Position numbers and translations under genes: made by a program | Origin: Chara braunii | Lineage: Eukaryota > Streptophyta > Charophyceae > Charales > Characeae | NCBI GenBank assembly: GCA_003427395.1 | Contig: BFEA01000364.1 | Coordinates: 986,904 to 1,027,142, forward strand | Direction: 5' to 3' | DNA length: 40,239 nt | Shown here: positions 1 through 12,240 of the stretch, in pieces | How positions within the stretch are numbered: position 1 is the stretch's first letter | Layout of the letters: each line of letters opens with the position of its first letter | Notes under the pieces: model-generated | What the model saw: the letters and a program-made list of their open reading frames with translations, nothing else | Told to the model about the DNA's origin: nothing | Databases searched by the model: none

Positions 1-90
<90 letters not shown>
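1..90. repeat. (GA)n microsatellite
   Basis: Uninterrupted GA dinucleotides from the first base; the tract may continue beyond the window. Confidence 0.98.
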
Positions 91-96
<6 letters not shown>

Positions 97-1204
97 CGAT
101 TCAATCTATTCTATTTTATAGATTGAATGGATGTGAGATTAGATGGATCTCATAAAGAGTCGATCTATGGATCGCTTGAATCTCATGAAGATTTAATCTA
201 TAGAATGAATCTGAATGATTGAATCTATTGAATATATTAAATCTTTTTTTTTTTGCGAGTGCGTGTCTTTTCATTTTCGCGGTAAACCTAGAAAAGCATG
301 ACTGTGCCAGGCTGTCTCATCGGACTTCTACTGACGCATGGGGAGGTTGAGAGTGCGAATACACTCACACACATACACGAACTTCATAGACACACAATTT
401 GACACAAACACACGCAAACATACGCAAACTCACACAAACACACACACACACACCGGTGGGGGGCGCGCGTTCAATTTTCTTCCCTCCAACGCCACGTGGC
501 ACGTTTAAACGAGTTTGAACGCGCCGGAACGTGGTTTGAACGCGTCCATTTGAACGCGAACGCGCGTTGAGCACGTTCAAATGGGTACATAGGTGTGCAT
601 GCTTCCCTCACCCACTGCATCCCTCATCACCCTAGGGCCGACCATTTCATGCCTTCGGTTAGGCATATGTCCATCTTTTCCTGACTCCCCTTTCATGGTC
701 GACCTTGCATGGTGTCACCCATTAGTCGAGCATTAACCGCCTTGATGGTTTATCTATTAGGGTCATTGGTTTTGCATTGCTACCACTCCCTCAGCCTGAG
801 CCTGATGACCTACCCCACCTCGTGTGTGACTGCTCTTAGGAGTTTTGATTCTTAGGCTGCATTCACCCCCTCTGAGACCATCCCACTCTTAGAGGTTTAG
901 CGACATGACATTACTTGGGACATATTGCTCTTTTTCCTTTCAGCACTGAGGCAATTGCCTCCAGAACTCTAGGATTGTATCATGCTACATTTCATTTTCT
1001 GTTGTTAGTTAGGATGTGTATACTAGATATTTGGTTCTCATTTGACATTATGTCGCTTTGCCTGCATCGCATGGACTCCGCATGGAGCTTGCTCTGCATC
1101 CTAGATTTCTCAGCTTTCTCTAGTACAGAGTTCTGCTGCTTTTGCAGAAGCGTGTCTTTGACTCTTGCGATCCATTACAGGTCCGAGGATCGTGTAGCAT
1201 ACCT
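91..1204. other. Non-coding AT-rich then CA-rich DNA
   Basis: Bases 91-245 are AT-rich with many GAATCTAT-like words and one clear hairpin (arms ATTCAATCTAT at 99-109 and 118-128). Bases 360-455 are CA-rich on the + strand. Bases 470-590 carry repeated GAACGCG/CGCGTTC words and the palindrome GCCACGTGGC (491-500). From 600 to 1204 I see no gene and no clear repeat. The short open frames here show no recognisable domain. Confidence 0.6.
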
Positions 1205-1211
1205 CTAGCGG

Positions 1212-1386
1212 CCCTGACCTACAGTCAGGGATATCAGGCTATTTTGGTTGTTTGGCTTGTGGGACCAGGCCGTGGCCTGACCCCACGGGCCGTATATTCG
1301 TTCAGTCGAGTCGAGTCCTGCCCGGTACCACTGTCGGTACCAGGCCTGTCCAGTCGAGTCTAGTCAGTCCGCTGGGGTATACCCCA
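1212..1386. repeat. Cluster of perfect short hairpins
   Basis: Four consecutive inverted repeats lie within 175 bases: CCCTGAC/GTCAGGG (1212-1230, loop 5); a 28-base near-palindrome at 1259-1286 (13-base arms, 2 mismatches); GGTACC/GGTACC (1324-1341); and the 14-base perfect palindrome TGGGGTATACCCCA (1373-1386). The stems are GC-rich and unrelated in sequence. This resembles the arrays at 14263, 31297 and 39655. The function is unknown; it may be part of an LTR or another structured repeat. Confidence 0.55.
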
Positions 1387-1785
1387 ATTGCAGTCTGTTT
1401 CCAGCTTGATTCTTCATTCTGCACTTTTGGAGCACGTGTGAGTTGAGTCCGCGTTGGAGCTGCGCTGCCCCTTCCATCTCCATCTCCATCTCCTCCCCCT
1501 CAACCCTTCGTCTTGATCCTGACAGGGTTGCAACAATGGTCGGACTCCGTTGGAGGCAATGTGATTGTTGTGGCACTTCAACTTCATGCCTCGCTTGCAA
1601 GGCGTCATCCCTGCATCGTGCCCTGTAGCAAATATGCCATAACAGGTAGAGTAACAACAGTGGCACTTCGCCATGGACTCCGCTCGAGCTCCGAAACTGT
1701 TGTCAAAAGGCAGTTGACAAAAGACAGTGGACAAAAGATTTTAATGTCATAATTACAAAGGCCGTTGCACACTGAAGGCCAACAT
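1387..1785. other. Non-coding DNA between the hairpin cluster and the LINE tail
   Basis: A pyrimidine-rich stretch with three CCATCT-type units lies near 1470-1500. The rest shows no convincing coding frame or repeat. Confidence 0.5.
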
Positions 1786-1814
1786 TTTTATTATTATTAT
1801 TATTTTTTTTTTTT
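1786..1814 (-). other. 3' tail of the minus-strand LINE
   Basis: Poly-T followed on the left by ATT repeats. Read on the minus strand it is an A run ending in TAA repeats, as expected for a LINE 3' end. Confidence 0.7.
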
Positions 1815-1875
1815 AATTCATTGGCTCCATTCTATTGGTGGGGAGCTGCACCTGCTGGAAACCGGGTGCAGCGTC

Positions 1876-2003
1876 CCTCTTTCATAATATATCAGGAACA
1901 CGATACAGAGAAGTGCAATAATCTGAAGGAGAGCTACCTCTTACATAATATGTCTGGAACATGATACAGAGAACTGCAATAATCTGAAGGAGAGCTACCT
2001 CTT
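1876..2003. repeat. 61-bp tandem duplication in the LINE 3'UTR
   Basis: Unit 1 is at 1876-1936 and unit 2 at 1937-1997, differing at a handful of bases. The first bases of a third unit (CCTCTT) are at 1998-2003. It sits between the last ORF2 codons and the tail. Confidence 0.85.
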
Positions 2004-2156
2004 CAGCCCCATAGGGCCGCAAGAAAAAATCAATCTCTACTAGCAAATCATCCCTCTGTGACCTATCCAAATAGCAACTGATCCCTCTATCATATCCAAA
2101 TAAATGTAGTGAATGATTTTGCCTGCCATTATTCCACCCCCCCCCCCATACCACTG

Positions 2157-5100
2157 CTAATCCACCAATGCCAGGTCCGAAGGGGGGAAAGGATCCGGAA
2201 AAGATTCGGGAGGTCTTAATATTGCGCCTGGCTGGACATCGAACCAATCACGGAATATAATCTTATAATCCCTCTTGATGTTTTCCCCATCCTGCTCCCC
2301 TCCTAACCATTCCACCTTTCCCTGTTTCCCTCTTTGAGAATCACCCAGCCAGTCCTTAGTGAAATTGAGTATTTTCTTATTTATTTCCTGTTTTTGCTGC
2401 AGCATATTGATTCTTTCTCTAGTTCTTTCCCATTGGTATCTCACCTCTGTTTCCACCATTTGCTGTACTAGTTCCGACATTTCTCTGCCATCAATCTTAA
2501 CATTTTCTATTGTGAAAACACATTTTTTTTACCATAGTACCCATAACATTGATTTCCTACCTATGCTATACAGGTTCTGCTGAAAATTCGATAAAGAAGT
2601 GAGAACAGGGTACCAATGCCCCAATAAAATCGCCCTCCAATCCCATGGCCAATCGATACCCGTAAATCTATTCCATACATAGTCCCATCGTCTCCACAAG
2701 AGTTTTGCCCTTGGACATTGTAAAAAGATGTGCTCAATTGTTTCTTTTATCTTTCTGCTGGGAAACGCATCCACACACATGTCACACCATGGCAGAGCCA
2801 CCCCCCTCTGCTCCAACGTGGAATGATCAATCAACCAGTCGTTTGTTGGCAGACACCTATGTGCAATCTGCCACTGTAGTGAGGCAAACTTAGCAGGTCT
2901 TTCCTTGAAACCTTGACACCACTTGACCGTACTAAGCAAATCCATATAAACATTCAGATGTCGAGCCCTGTAAGACCGCTAGAACATCTGTTCTAGGACT
3001 TAACAATCGATATGAAGCCTTGACTGAAAGAGATTGCAACCTCTGCGCCTTGCATTTTCTATTGGCACGCCAAGTCCATTCCGCAGGATCCAAACGAAGA
3101 TCGGGTATAGGAATATTTGGGCAAAAAACTTTCCATACGTTGGAAGCCGTCCTATACTAAGCCCTTACTCTATATAAGGATTCAAAATTAAAGAACAATA
3201 CTTTGTCTTGATTGTGTTGTGCCATTGTGTAGTCTCTGTAAAGTGCAAATACATTTATTAAGGCCCCATCTATATGGATATCTAAAATTTGTCCTACTAC
3301 CCTGGAACCTTCCGTCAGATACGCACATACCCAGTCACGAACCAAAAAGACGGACCCCTTTTTCAGCGTGGCAAACCAGGCCAAAGGGGTAGATGAAGTG
3401 ATGATTTTAAGATTCTCCTCTAAATGATGTGCATACATAATTTCCTTTCTTAGTTGGTCCACCGATTTCCAACTCTTGTTTTCTGAATTCCACAAGTCTT
3501 TGATCCTAATTATACTATGTTTAACCCAGGTGGACCACGGGGATGTAGAACTTATGAACACCCCACCTTGTGCATCTGAGATCCACTTGTTTCCAAAAAT
3601 TGGTTGTTTAAGTATTTCCTTGTACCTAGAAGGGAGTGATTTGTTAGGTATAGGTAACTTACGCCTTATTTTCAATAAATTCACCCAAAAACCGTCTAAC
3701 ACTAGATCTCTCCGAACCTCTCTTCTCTCCCCCTCTTTAACAGAGTGTGCCTTAGGTCGGGGAATAGCCCAATACCTATCCTCCACCCAAGTTAGTGGAT
3801 TTACATTGTTTGTGGTTTGTGGAGCCAATCTGTGTATTTGTTCCATAGTCAAAGATTGCCAAGGGAGGTCGGTAGCAAAAATTAAACGTATAATCCATTG
3901 AAGAACCAAAGCTTAACATTGGATCATTGGATCCAAAATGCCTAAACCCCTCTTGGCTTTTGGTTGTATAAGAACCTGCCATGCTACTCTGGGGATTACA
4001 TGAGATGTCTCGTGGTTACCTCGCCATAAGAAGGTTGTGAGCTGCCCCCGAAGTTCCTTAGCGGATTTCTTGTTCAACGCCCATAAGGCAGACATGTACC
4101 AAATTGACGCAAGAATTACATTGTTAAAAAACAAAGCCCTGCCGAAAAGGGAAGTATGTAAGTTTTTTCATTGCTTCATTTTCTGTAACGCTAGATAAGT
4201 AATTCATATATCATTAGAAATTAGTTTCTCTTTTGTTGTGAGAATCACCCCCAATACTCTGATAGGTGCCTCTAATGCCATCCACTTTAGCTTAGGATTC
4301 TCTGGCGGCCTATCTCCTAGAGAATGAATCCACCAACCTTGAGTTTTACTTCCCCAGTTAACTTCCATATCCGACAGAAGGGAGAACTTATCCATCAATA
4401 TTTTTATTTCCCCCATGTTTTCCTGCGATGCTTCCATCATTATGGTTAGATCATCGACAAACATAGAGCAGATTGGTATCGCTTCCTCTGGAATTCCTGA
4501 AATGTGAAGTCTTCTAACGTTCTTATTTACTCTGAGATTAGCTTATAATGCTTCCATTATAATTACAAAACGAAAAGGGGCTAAAAAATCTCCTTGTCTT
4601 ACTGATCTTTTGAGATGTATTTCTGGTGAAAGTAGACCATTGACCTGGACCCTTGTGGTAGCATTCGAATGCAGTATAGTAATCCATTTACGAATTGTTG
4701 GACAAAAATTCATTTTTTCCAGACATGCATCCAAAAACCTTTATTCCACACGATCATACGCTTTCTCGAAATCTATGAATACAAAGGCTGCATTCTGATG
4801 ATTTTGACGAGATAATTTAATCATCTCATTGATGAGTAGGATATTATTATGTATATTCCTATCTTTAATGAACCCTGTTTGTGAAGGGTGAATAATATCC
4901 GGCATTAGTGGGATGAACCTGTTAGCAATAGCCTTGGCCAACATCTTGTATACAACAGTAAGTAAGGTAATTGTCCTAAAGTTCTTTATATTTGTTTTAT
5001 CTTCTTTTTTGTATAATAGGGTAAGTATCCCTTGTCCAATTATTTCTCCCATGCATCCTGATTCCTAGACCTGCCTATAAAATTCCATTAGGTCCTCCGA

Positions 5101-6594
5101 AAAATGCGGCCACATTGTCTTCCAAAATTCTTTAGGGAAACCATCGAAACCCGGGGTTTTATCCTCGTCCATTTGTAAGAGCGCTGTCCAAATTTCCTCC
5201 TTGGTGATGGGTTCCTCCGTTTGACCTTTTATTGTTGAGTTATTTCCTGTGTCATATGGGCCAAAAATTCCTGAATATTTGAGTTAAATACTGCTGCATC
5301 TACCCTTGATACGAAAAGATTTTTGAAAAAATCATATGCCACTTTCAAACTACTAGCTGAGGTGAAAGGTTCTTGTGTAGGTCTTTGTAAGAAATACGTC
5401 TATCTCTGGCCCGTGCCATAGAAAAAAATGATGAGTCCATTTGTCCTTCTGTCAAATGTTTAAATAATTTGCCTCTGATCATATGCCCTTGTCAACGATG
5501 TTCAGCAAAAGTAAGTAATTGTTTCTTGAAGTCTAGAATGTCTACTGGTTGAGATGATTGTTCTAGAACGTCCTGTTGTTCGATTGAAGAATGTTTTCTT
5601 GAATAAGCATTCTCTGATTATATCTTTCTTTGACCCTTAACTTAGAATATTCACTACACTTTTAAGCCAAGAATACTAGTCCATTATTAAACCATGCTAT
5701 ATATGAGTCATGTCTATCCTTAGTGGAGTGCCACAATTGCCAAACATCCTGTATATAGTTTCTAAAATCCCTTCGCTTGAGGAGAGATGAGTTGATTTTG
5801 TAGAAGCTCCTACCCTGATCTGGTTTCTCTCTGAAAGAGAGTAGCACTGCACACATCTTGTGGTCCATTCCTGGCCATGGACTTTGCGAAAAAATATTCA
5901 CTCCCATCAATGCGCCTTTCAAATCCTCCGACATGAGAATCAGATCTATCCTTGATCTTGACTAGTAAGGGGAACCAATATTCTGTATTCATGTATAGGA
6001 TCGTTCCTGAGGGCATAACCTCCTATAGGAGTCAAATAAATTTTCTGATTCACTTAGCTGTTGGATAATTTGTTCATCTTCCTCTATATATATAGGGCAT
6101 GGATCCAGAATTTTCCATCTATCTAGCCATTGATCTGGTGCCGCATTAAAGTCACCTGCCATGATAATGGGTACCCCTCTCGGGATATGGTTTCTAATTT
6201 CCTGAAAAAATTCTCGACGCTCATTTGCCGTGTTAGGACCATAAATGTTGATCACACAAATTAACTCTATTTCCAACATTACCAACGTGACTAGCCATCT
6301 ACCCTGCTCTTGGTCATCTTTAGAGTACACTATTTCTATCCTTGAATTTGGTGGTACCCAAATAGCAACCCCCGCCGATACATTGGTTGTGGGATAGGCT
6401 TGATATTTCTGATAGGGCCAAGCTAGATTGTGTGCTCTATTATGCTTAGGAGTGTTCATGAGGTGAATGTCCTCAATACAAATTAAATCAGGCCAAGATC
6501 TCCCCCCGACTCCTTTCAATTGCTCCATGATTGCTTTTCTTTTTACAGCATCTGATGTAGTCAGGCTATTCACATTAAGAGACCTAAGATCCAA
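2157..6594 (-). pseudogene. LINE ORF2: endonuclease, reverse transcriptase, zf-RVT (broken)
   Basis: ORF2 would nick target DNA and copy the element RNA at the nick. The APE-type endonuclease is seen at 6594-5662: the AGDFNAAPDQW motif, then RIDLILMSED, then a DHKM motif, the last parts in shifted frames. The reverse transcriptase lies at about 5200-4200: TPGFDGFPKEFW, FIDFEKAYDRVE (motif A, one catalytic Asp), RQGDFLAPF (motif B) and MFVDDLTIM (motif C, the Asp pair). A connection region is open at 3909-3157. The zinc-binding zf-RVT region is at 2945-2529 (CDMCVDAFPSR, then IEHIFLQCPRAKLLW). A coiled-coil-like tail ends at 2157. An in-frame TAG lies just before the GQGILTLLYKKEDKTN block, and several frame changes separate the blocks, so no full-length protein can be made. 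Catalytic residues are nevertheless preserved. Confidence 0.88.
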
Positions 6595-7386
6595 TTCTGT
6601 TTTTTGAGAAGCACGCTACCAAGCTGGATTTTTGCCATAGAAAGTTTGCAGTGCATCCATCTTGAATCCTCATGGTCCCTACCGATATATTTCTATAATC
6701 GTACCCAGTTACCCGCCTCCAAACTAGATGAGGCTGTTAATACACCATTCCTTAAAAAGGAACAAAGAAAAGTTGATATTTCCCCCACTGACCATATTGC
6801 ATTTGCCTTGATTTTCAAATATTGAAGTTCCAGCAATGCTGTATGGGAAAACCAACGAAGACCTGATTCTTTGTTATCCTCAAATCTCACATAAGTATTT
6901 TTTTTTTGTCATCTTTGCGTGTTCCCCAATTTCCGTGAGTGTCGCCTGTGGACCTGGGTCAAAATGCTTGACCAAAAAATCATGCAGATCCCTTTTAAAG
7001 GTGCGGTCGTTCGAATTTTGGTACTCTATATATGTAGTCCAGCCTCTTAGAGTAACCCCTCCATATTGCTCTTGGCCTATGGAGGAAAGACCAATTTTCC
7101 ATTTCCCGCTTCTCTTCCTAACAGGTATGACCAGATTCCCCCTTGGAGACTGAGACCTAACAACTTGCCCTTTTTTTCTAAAACATATCTGAACTTTTGT
7201 CTCTTACCTGGGTCTTGCTCTTTTTTTTCCTTCCTTCACACTTCCTGAGAAAGGGACGACTCCACTTGAGAGGAAATTATGTTAGCCATTCCATTCTCCT
7301 TATAGCCTCTTTCCGTCCCCATATCCTCCACTTTTACTTCCTTTTCTTCCTCAGGTAATTTTCTCCTTGTTGCAAGAACATTAATC

Positions 7387-10306
7387 TTATTTTGATCCCC
7401 CCCCCCCTACCTCTTCATTTCCTTCAGCTTCCCTCATCCCTCCTTTGCCCATCAAAACGCTCTCCCCTTGTGCAGGTTCCCCTTCCATTGGAGAAGAAGG
7501 AGGTTGGAACAAACTAGTTACAATATTTAGAATTCTCAAGCTTACCTTGGACCATAGAATACCCTCAGGCAGCCCCTGCTGTAATACGGTTTTCAAACTG
7601 TGACTACTGGTTGATAAATTCACCAACTGAACATAAGAATTATCCCAAAATTCCACTGTAGCTTCTCCAAAACGTTTCTTTAAATTATGCAACACCCACT
7701 CAGCTAACTGTTTTATCTTTTGAATCCTTGAGATGTCCGGCTGAGGTTGAGAGGATGTGTCTTTCATCTCAAAATCTTCCGCTGAGGAGTCTACATCCAT
7801 TGGTTCAGGGCCAAAAACCTTTTGAAGTGGATCAGAGGATACTATTTCCGGTCCGTCCCCTACTACTACAGATACCCCATCCTCTTCCATCTGCAGATCC
7901 CTTGTCTGTTCTCTTACTTTCTCTTTCCCGACCGATGATCGATGCCCAGGTTGTGTTGACTCAGCTTGGGCCTCCTTCATAGGAGAATCCTTATCATTGA
8001 TGAGGATTACTTCCTTGTGTGGACTGGTTAGCTGTTTTATTATTCTTTTTTTTCCTTTCTTTTTTAACTGAACCGGTCCTTCCTCTGATATCTCATCTTC
8101 TTTCCCCTTTTCCTCGTTTTCTGAGTCAGACTCTTCCCCACTAAGATGCCCTGCATTCTCTTCTTTTTCTTTTATCTGCAAATATTCAGTCGGCTGCGGT
8201 CCCGGGAGAGCTTCCACTTTTTTATTGCTGACCGGAACCCACTGCTGATGACTTGTTACACTACTACCCCTCTCCCTCTGCCCAGGAACCCCCTTCCCCC
8301 CCATGTGTTTCTCCTGGGCATCAGATGTAGAGGCCTGTGTGATATCTAACTGTATCGAATGCGTCGGGTGGATGGTCTTTGTTGGTTGTGTGACCGCCGT
8401 AGTTGCCTTAACTTCAGGGGGAACCCAAGTGTCAGGGGGTTTGGTCTCCCAATTGGGATCTCCCTCCCTTTTTCAAGTCCACCCCTTATTCATTTCCCCC
8501 TTCTTAGCGTTCTCCACATACATCCACCCTTCGTGTCCAGCATCAACAGTCCTCTTCAAATTGACTTTGAACGGATCTCTAGTTAGCCTATCTCTTGCCC
8601 TATTTCTTCTTCCTGGATTTGTGCACAGTTAGGGTCCGTACTTAAGTGCCTATATGCTTTGCATCTAAAACACCACGGTTGTAATTTGTGTGCTGTATGA
8701 ATACGATATTCCCTTCCCCCTACCCTATATGGAATGACATCATCCATCTGAAAAGGCATCGTGGCTGGATGATTAAGAGCCAACATTAAATGGTCATCCC
8801 TCCTTGCTGCGTATGCGGGAAGAGGGTCAATAAAGTCCACAATCTCATGATTTTTTCCGAAATAATGAATAAACGCCGCCAGGATTTCTATTGGTATGTG
8901 TCTAAATTCTACCCAATAGAAATCCTCCATCATCTGATTTGTTTTCTCATCTGGTCCCTGTTTAGGTGGCGTCCACGGATAGATGCGTACCTCTGATCGG
9001 TCACATCTCAATTTCCTCCAAGATTCAATCATGCATTTGTCATTCGTATGCAAACATAAAAGAATATACATAGTTGCAGAAACTGGCAGAATAAGAAAAT
9101 CCTCACACACCGCCTCATAGCTTCCCTTATAGGCTGTCAGCCTTTTGATTATCTACTTAATCTTGTCATTTGTGGATTTGTAAGCAGCGTCATCATGGAA
9201 GACCCAGTTGTTTCCATGTGTAGAGTACACATTATCTCTTTCTGCCAGTTTCTGAACTGGGTACGTTTTAATTAAAGTTTTTTTCCGGCTGTTTCTATCA
9301 CCCTGCTTTCAGATGGAATTAAAAATCTTGATAGGAAATAAGCTTTTGCCGTGGTCAAGTTCCTCATAGGAATTTTCAGTGATTGTGTTTGAGTCATTTG
9401 TCTCGGAATTTCCAATTCTTTTGAATGGAAAGGCCCCTTGACACTCTGCAACCACGGCGAAGGAGCTATTGCTGACTGTGAAGTCTGTCTCTCAGTGATC
9501 GGCTTTGTTCCTGGTAGGGCCGGCCATTCCTCTTGCCTGTACGCCTTCTCTTCTTTTCCCCCCTTTCCTTCTTCCAACCTTCCTTCTCCCTTTCCAACTC
9601 TTTCTCCTCCTTCCCTATCCTTCTCCCTTCCTTCCCTTCCATCCTGTTTTCCACCTCTTACAACTCCTCCCCTTTCACCTTCCTTTCTTACCTCCTTCCC
9701 TCGTCTTAGTTCCTCCTCCCTTCTTCCTTTCCATCCCTGCGATAACCTTTGGAGTGACCCTGATTGCGTAGCCACTCCTCCCTTTGTCCCAAAGGAACTC
9801 TGCAAAAGCAACTGTCCTTGCCCTCCTGTCGTAAAACTGTTTTGACAGTCCATCATCAGAGTGTGCTGGACTTCCTCAGTCTCATTTGAGTGCTTCTCTG
9901 CACCTTTCCCATTTCCGGATTCATTCCCTTCCCCTATCAACGTTTGTCCTTGATTACAGGTGGTAAATAAAAGGTTGAGAATCATCACCCCTCCTTGTGC
10001 TTCTTTGTTAATGTGTGGAGAAGGTATGTGGTTGGGTATAGAAGTGAAAATTGACGGTCCCCTTCCCTTATTTACCTTTTCTTTCTGATTATTTCTTTCA
10101 AATTCAATACTCCCAATATCTCCTCCTTCTCTTCTTTCCTCTGCAGTGAGAACTTCCCCTTCCAATGAAGACGAATTTTCTTTTTTTCCGATATGATTCA
10201 TGTCCAATTTCTGACTTTCAGCCAACACTGTTCTCACTAGAGTATGAAGCTGTCGTGATGCCATCTGCGGCATAGCCCCTCTAATCATCAAGGTTAAATC
10301 CATCAT
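7387..10306 (-). pseudogene. LINE ORF1: gag-like RNA-binding protein (broken)
   Basis: The N-terminal block starts at ATGATG (10306) and runs 344 codons to 9272. It holds a long K/E/R/G-rich low-complexity stretch around 9720-9470, which shows as polypyrimidine on the + strand. After a break, 9110-8583 encodes a DUF4283-like domain (EDFYWVEFRHIPIEI core) followed by a degenerate zinc knuckle, CFRCKAYRHLSTDPNC (C-X2-C-X4-H-X6-C). A third block at 8304-7387 (305 codons) is acidic and lysine-rich with no named fold. In plant L1 elements this protein binds the element RNA. Stops separate the three blocks, so it is not functional as it stands. Confidence 0.75.
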
Positions 10307-10393
10307 CCTATGACTACGCTGACGATGTACAATTTTTTTTTTTTTTTTAACAACACACTATTGCACAGTTATTTAGAACAATTCCTTAAAGTT

Positions 10394-10530
10394 CCTTCAA
10401 TCGTTTTTTCTCTTTTCTCTTTTTTTTCAGCGATTGATCATTAATTATTTACTTTTATCTCCTTCAATTACTTTTCCCTCTTTTCTCTTATTTTTCAGCG
10501 ATTGATCATTAACTATTTATTTTAATTCAC
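10394..10530. repeat. 67-bp tandem duplication
   Basis: Units begin at 10394 and 10461 (CCTTCAATYR). Both carry CTCTTTTCTCTT-like DNA followed by TTTTCAGCGATTGATCATTA. The second copy fades after about 10530. Confidence 0.8.
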
Positions 10531-11720
10531 CAATGACTGATTAGATCCCCTTCAGAGAAAGATCGATAGAACAATGGGCAGGTTAAGGGGCGGGAGTGAA
10601 GTGAGGAATAAACATCACCGCTGATATTCTTCCCGCCCTTCTTTCCACACTCCTCTTCCTGTAGTATCTCGTCTTCTTTATTTCTCCACAGTTAAGCCGC
10701 TCGGCGAATCACACTTGGCTGGACAGATTGCCCCTGACTGATCACCTCAGTCGGTTTGATTCCACCGATTTCAATCCCACCTCCGTAAGATCTCTTCCCT
10801 CCACCTTCCTTCCACTTGGTCTTCTCCCTCTTCAATAATATCACCTCCTCCCTCTACCCTTCTTTAACCGGTTCTTCCTCGTCACCACTTGTGATGTGAA
10901 TCAAAAGACAACCCTCCCGCTTCCTGTATCTCCCCTATTGAATCGCGCTTCTGAATCCTGCTGACTGAACAGACGATGCCCCTGCCTGAACAAACAATAC
11001 TCCTGACAGATCATATTAATCCGTTCAACTTTTTTAGTTTCACTCTCTCCTCTTTTAGGATCCCTTCCCCCCCTTCTTTCTACCTACCCCACTCCCTACT
11101 CCACTCTCTCCTTTGCGTTCTCCCTTCCCCTTCCTTTTACTGATGCTCAAAGTATGTATCGCCTCAGTGGTGTAAACTTTTACAGTCGATGTAAAAATTG
11201 TGACAATGAGCCACTCTCTCTCTCCACGTTCTCGCAACATAGATGCTAGCTGTACAACCGCTGACTCTTAATGTTCGATGATCTCATCATCAATGTCGCG
11301 CTCTCTCTCCACACTCTCTCATCACAGGCGCTGGGTCAACATGAAACCCGACGTTTGCATTGATTCCTCCAACTTTTATGTATTATCGCTTCACCTGACG
11401 TGTATCCTATACTGACGCTGGCGCCTCACCCACACGTTGATTCTCAAAAACTTTTACTAACTTTAAATCCTAACCTCAGTATTGCTACCTTACTTCCTTC
11501 CTTCTTCATATAACCCGCCTCGCGAAATGAAGTATCACTGAAACCGTCTTCACTACTTTACACATACCTTTGTTCCGTGATTACCACATTGGCGCTAGTT
11601 CTTCCATCCTTACTGGCGCTGATCATAGATGACTCATACCTTCTTTTCGTACTTGACCGCACCTCTCAGATCCTTTGTTGACGTTGCAGTATTCCCAACA
11701 CTGTTCAAACTCTGTTTCTA

Positions 11721-12138
11721 TCTCTCGTTCGTTCACCATTCCACTCATCATTGGTATATTGGTAAAAAGATCCCGCAGACCAAAAAGACACCACGCTCCT
11801 GCCGCTTAATTTTCAATCACACCTCCCCTGGACTAGAAAGAGACTAGATACACAATGAACCATCTCCTTCTATTCCACTGGCTTCTCCCTCTCCGATATT
11901 GGACAGCGAAGGTACTATGATTACCTGTGTCTCTCATTCTTTCACCATTCCACTCATCATTGGTATAAAGATCCGGCATACCAAAAAGAAACCACGCTCC
12001 TGCCTCTTAATTTCCTTTCAATAACACCACCCCTGGAGTAGAAAGAGACTAGATACACAATGCACCATCTCCCTCTATACCACATGCTCCTCCCTCTCCT
12101 ATAATGGACAGCGAAGGCACTATGATCACCATGAGCCC
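11721..12138. repeat. 209-bp tandem duplication
   Basis: Copies are at 11721-11929 and 11930-12138. Shared blocks include CACCATTCCACTCATCATTG, CCACGCTCCTGCC, AGAAAGAGACTAGATACACA and TGGACAGCGAAGG. They differ by substitutions and a few small indels. Confidence 0.85.
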
Positions 12139-12240
12139 GTCGTGGCGAATCAAAGTGGGCAATGCTTTTGAATGAAGATACTTCTCATCCTCCAAACTGA
12201 CACGTTGGGCACGTGTCATTTGTTCATCCAAGGCAAAAAT

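Larger units (their letters stand above)
1790..10306 (-). mobile_element. L1-type LINE, decayed, with ORF1 and ORF2
   Basis: A non-LTR retrotransposon on the minus strand. From 5' to 3' it has a gag-like ORF1 (10306 to 7387), an ORF2 with endonuclease, reverse transcriptase and C-terminal zinc-binding region (6594 to 2157), a 3'UTR with a 61-bp duplication, and an A-rich/TAA tail that reads as poly-T plus (ATT)n at 1786-1814. ORF2 is interrupted by several frameshifts and stops, so this copy is dead. The 5' end is not fixed; sequence up to about 12240 may be its 5'UTR. I found no convincing target-site duplication. DUF4283 in ORF1 together with zf-RVT in ORF2 is typical of plant L1 elements. 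Confidence 0.88.
10307..12240 (-). other. Probable LINE 5'UTR or upstream DNA
   Basis: No coding frame is convincing here. The stretch is pyrimidine-rich on the + strand, with many CACTCTCTC-like words, and holds two separate tandem duplications (67 bp and 209 bp). It lies immediately upstream of ORF1 on the minus strand, so promoter repeats of the LINE are the simplest reading. The true 5' end of the element was not found. Confidence 0.4.

Noticed and set aside
9438-9845. Pro/Ser/Leu-rich frames on the + strand
   Set aside because: They are the complement of the purine-rich low-complexity part of LINE ORF1.
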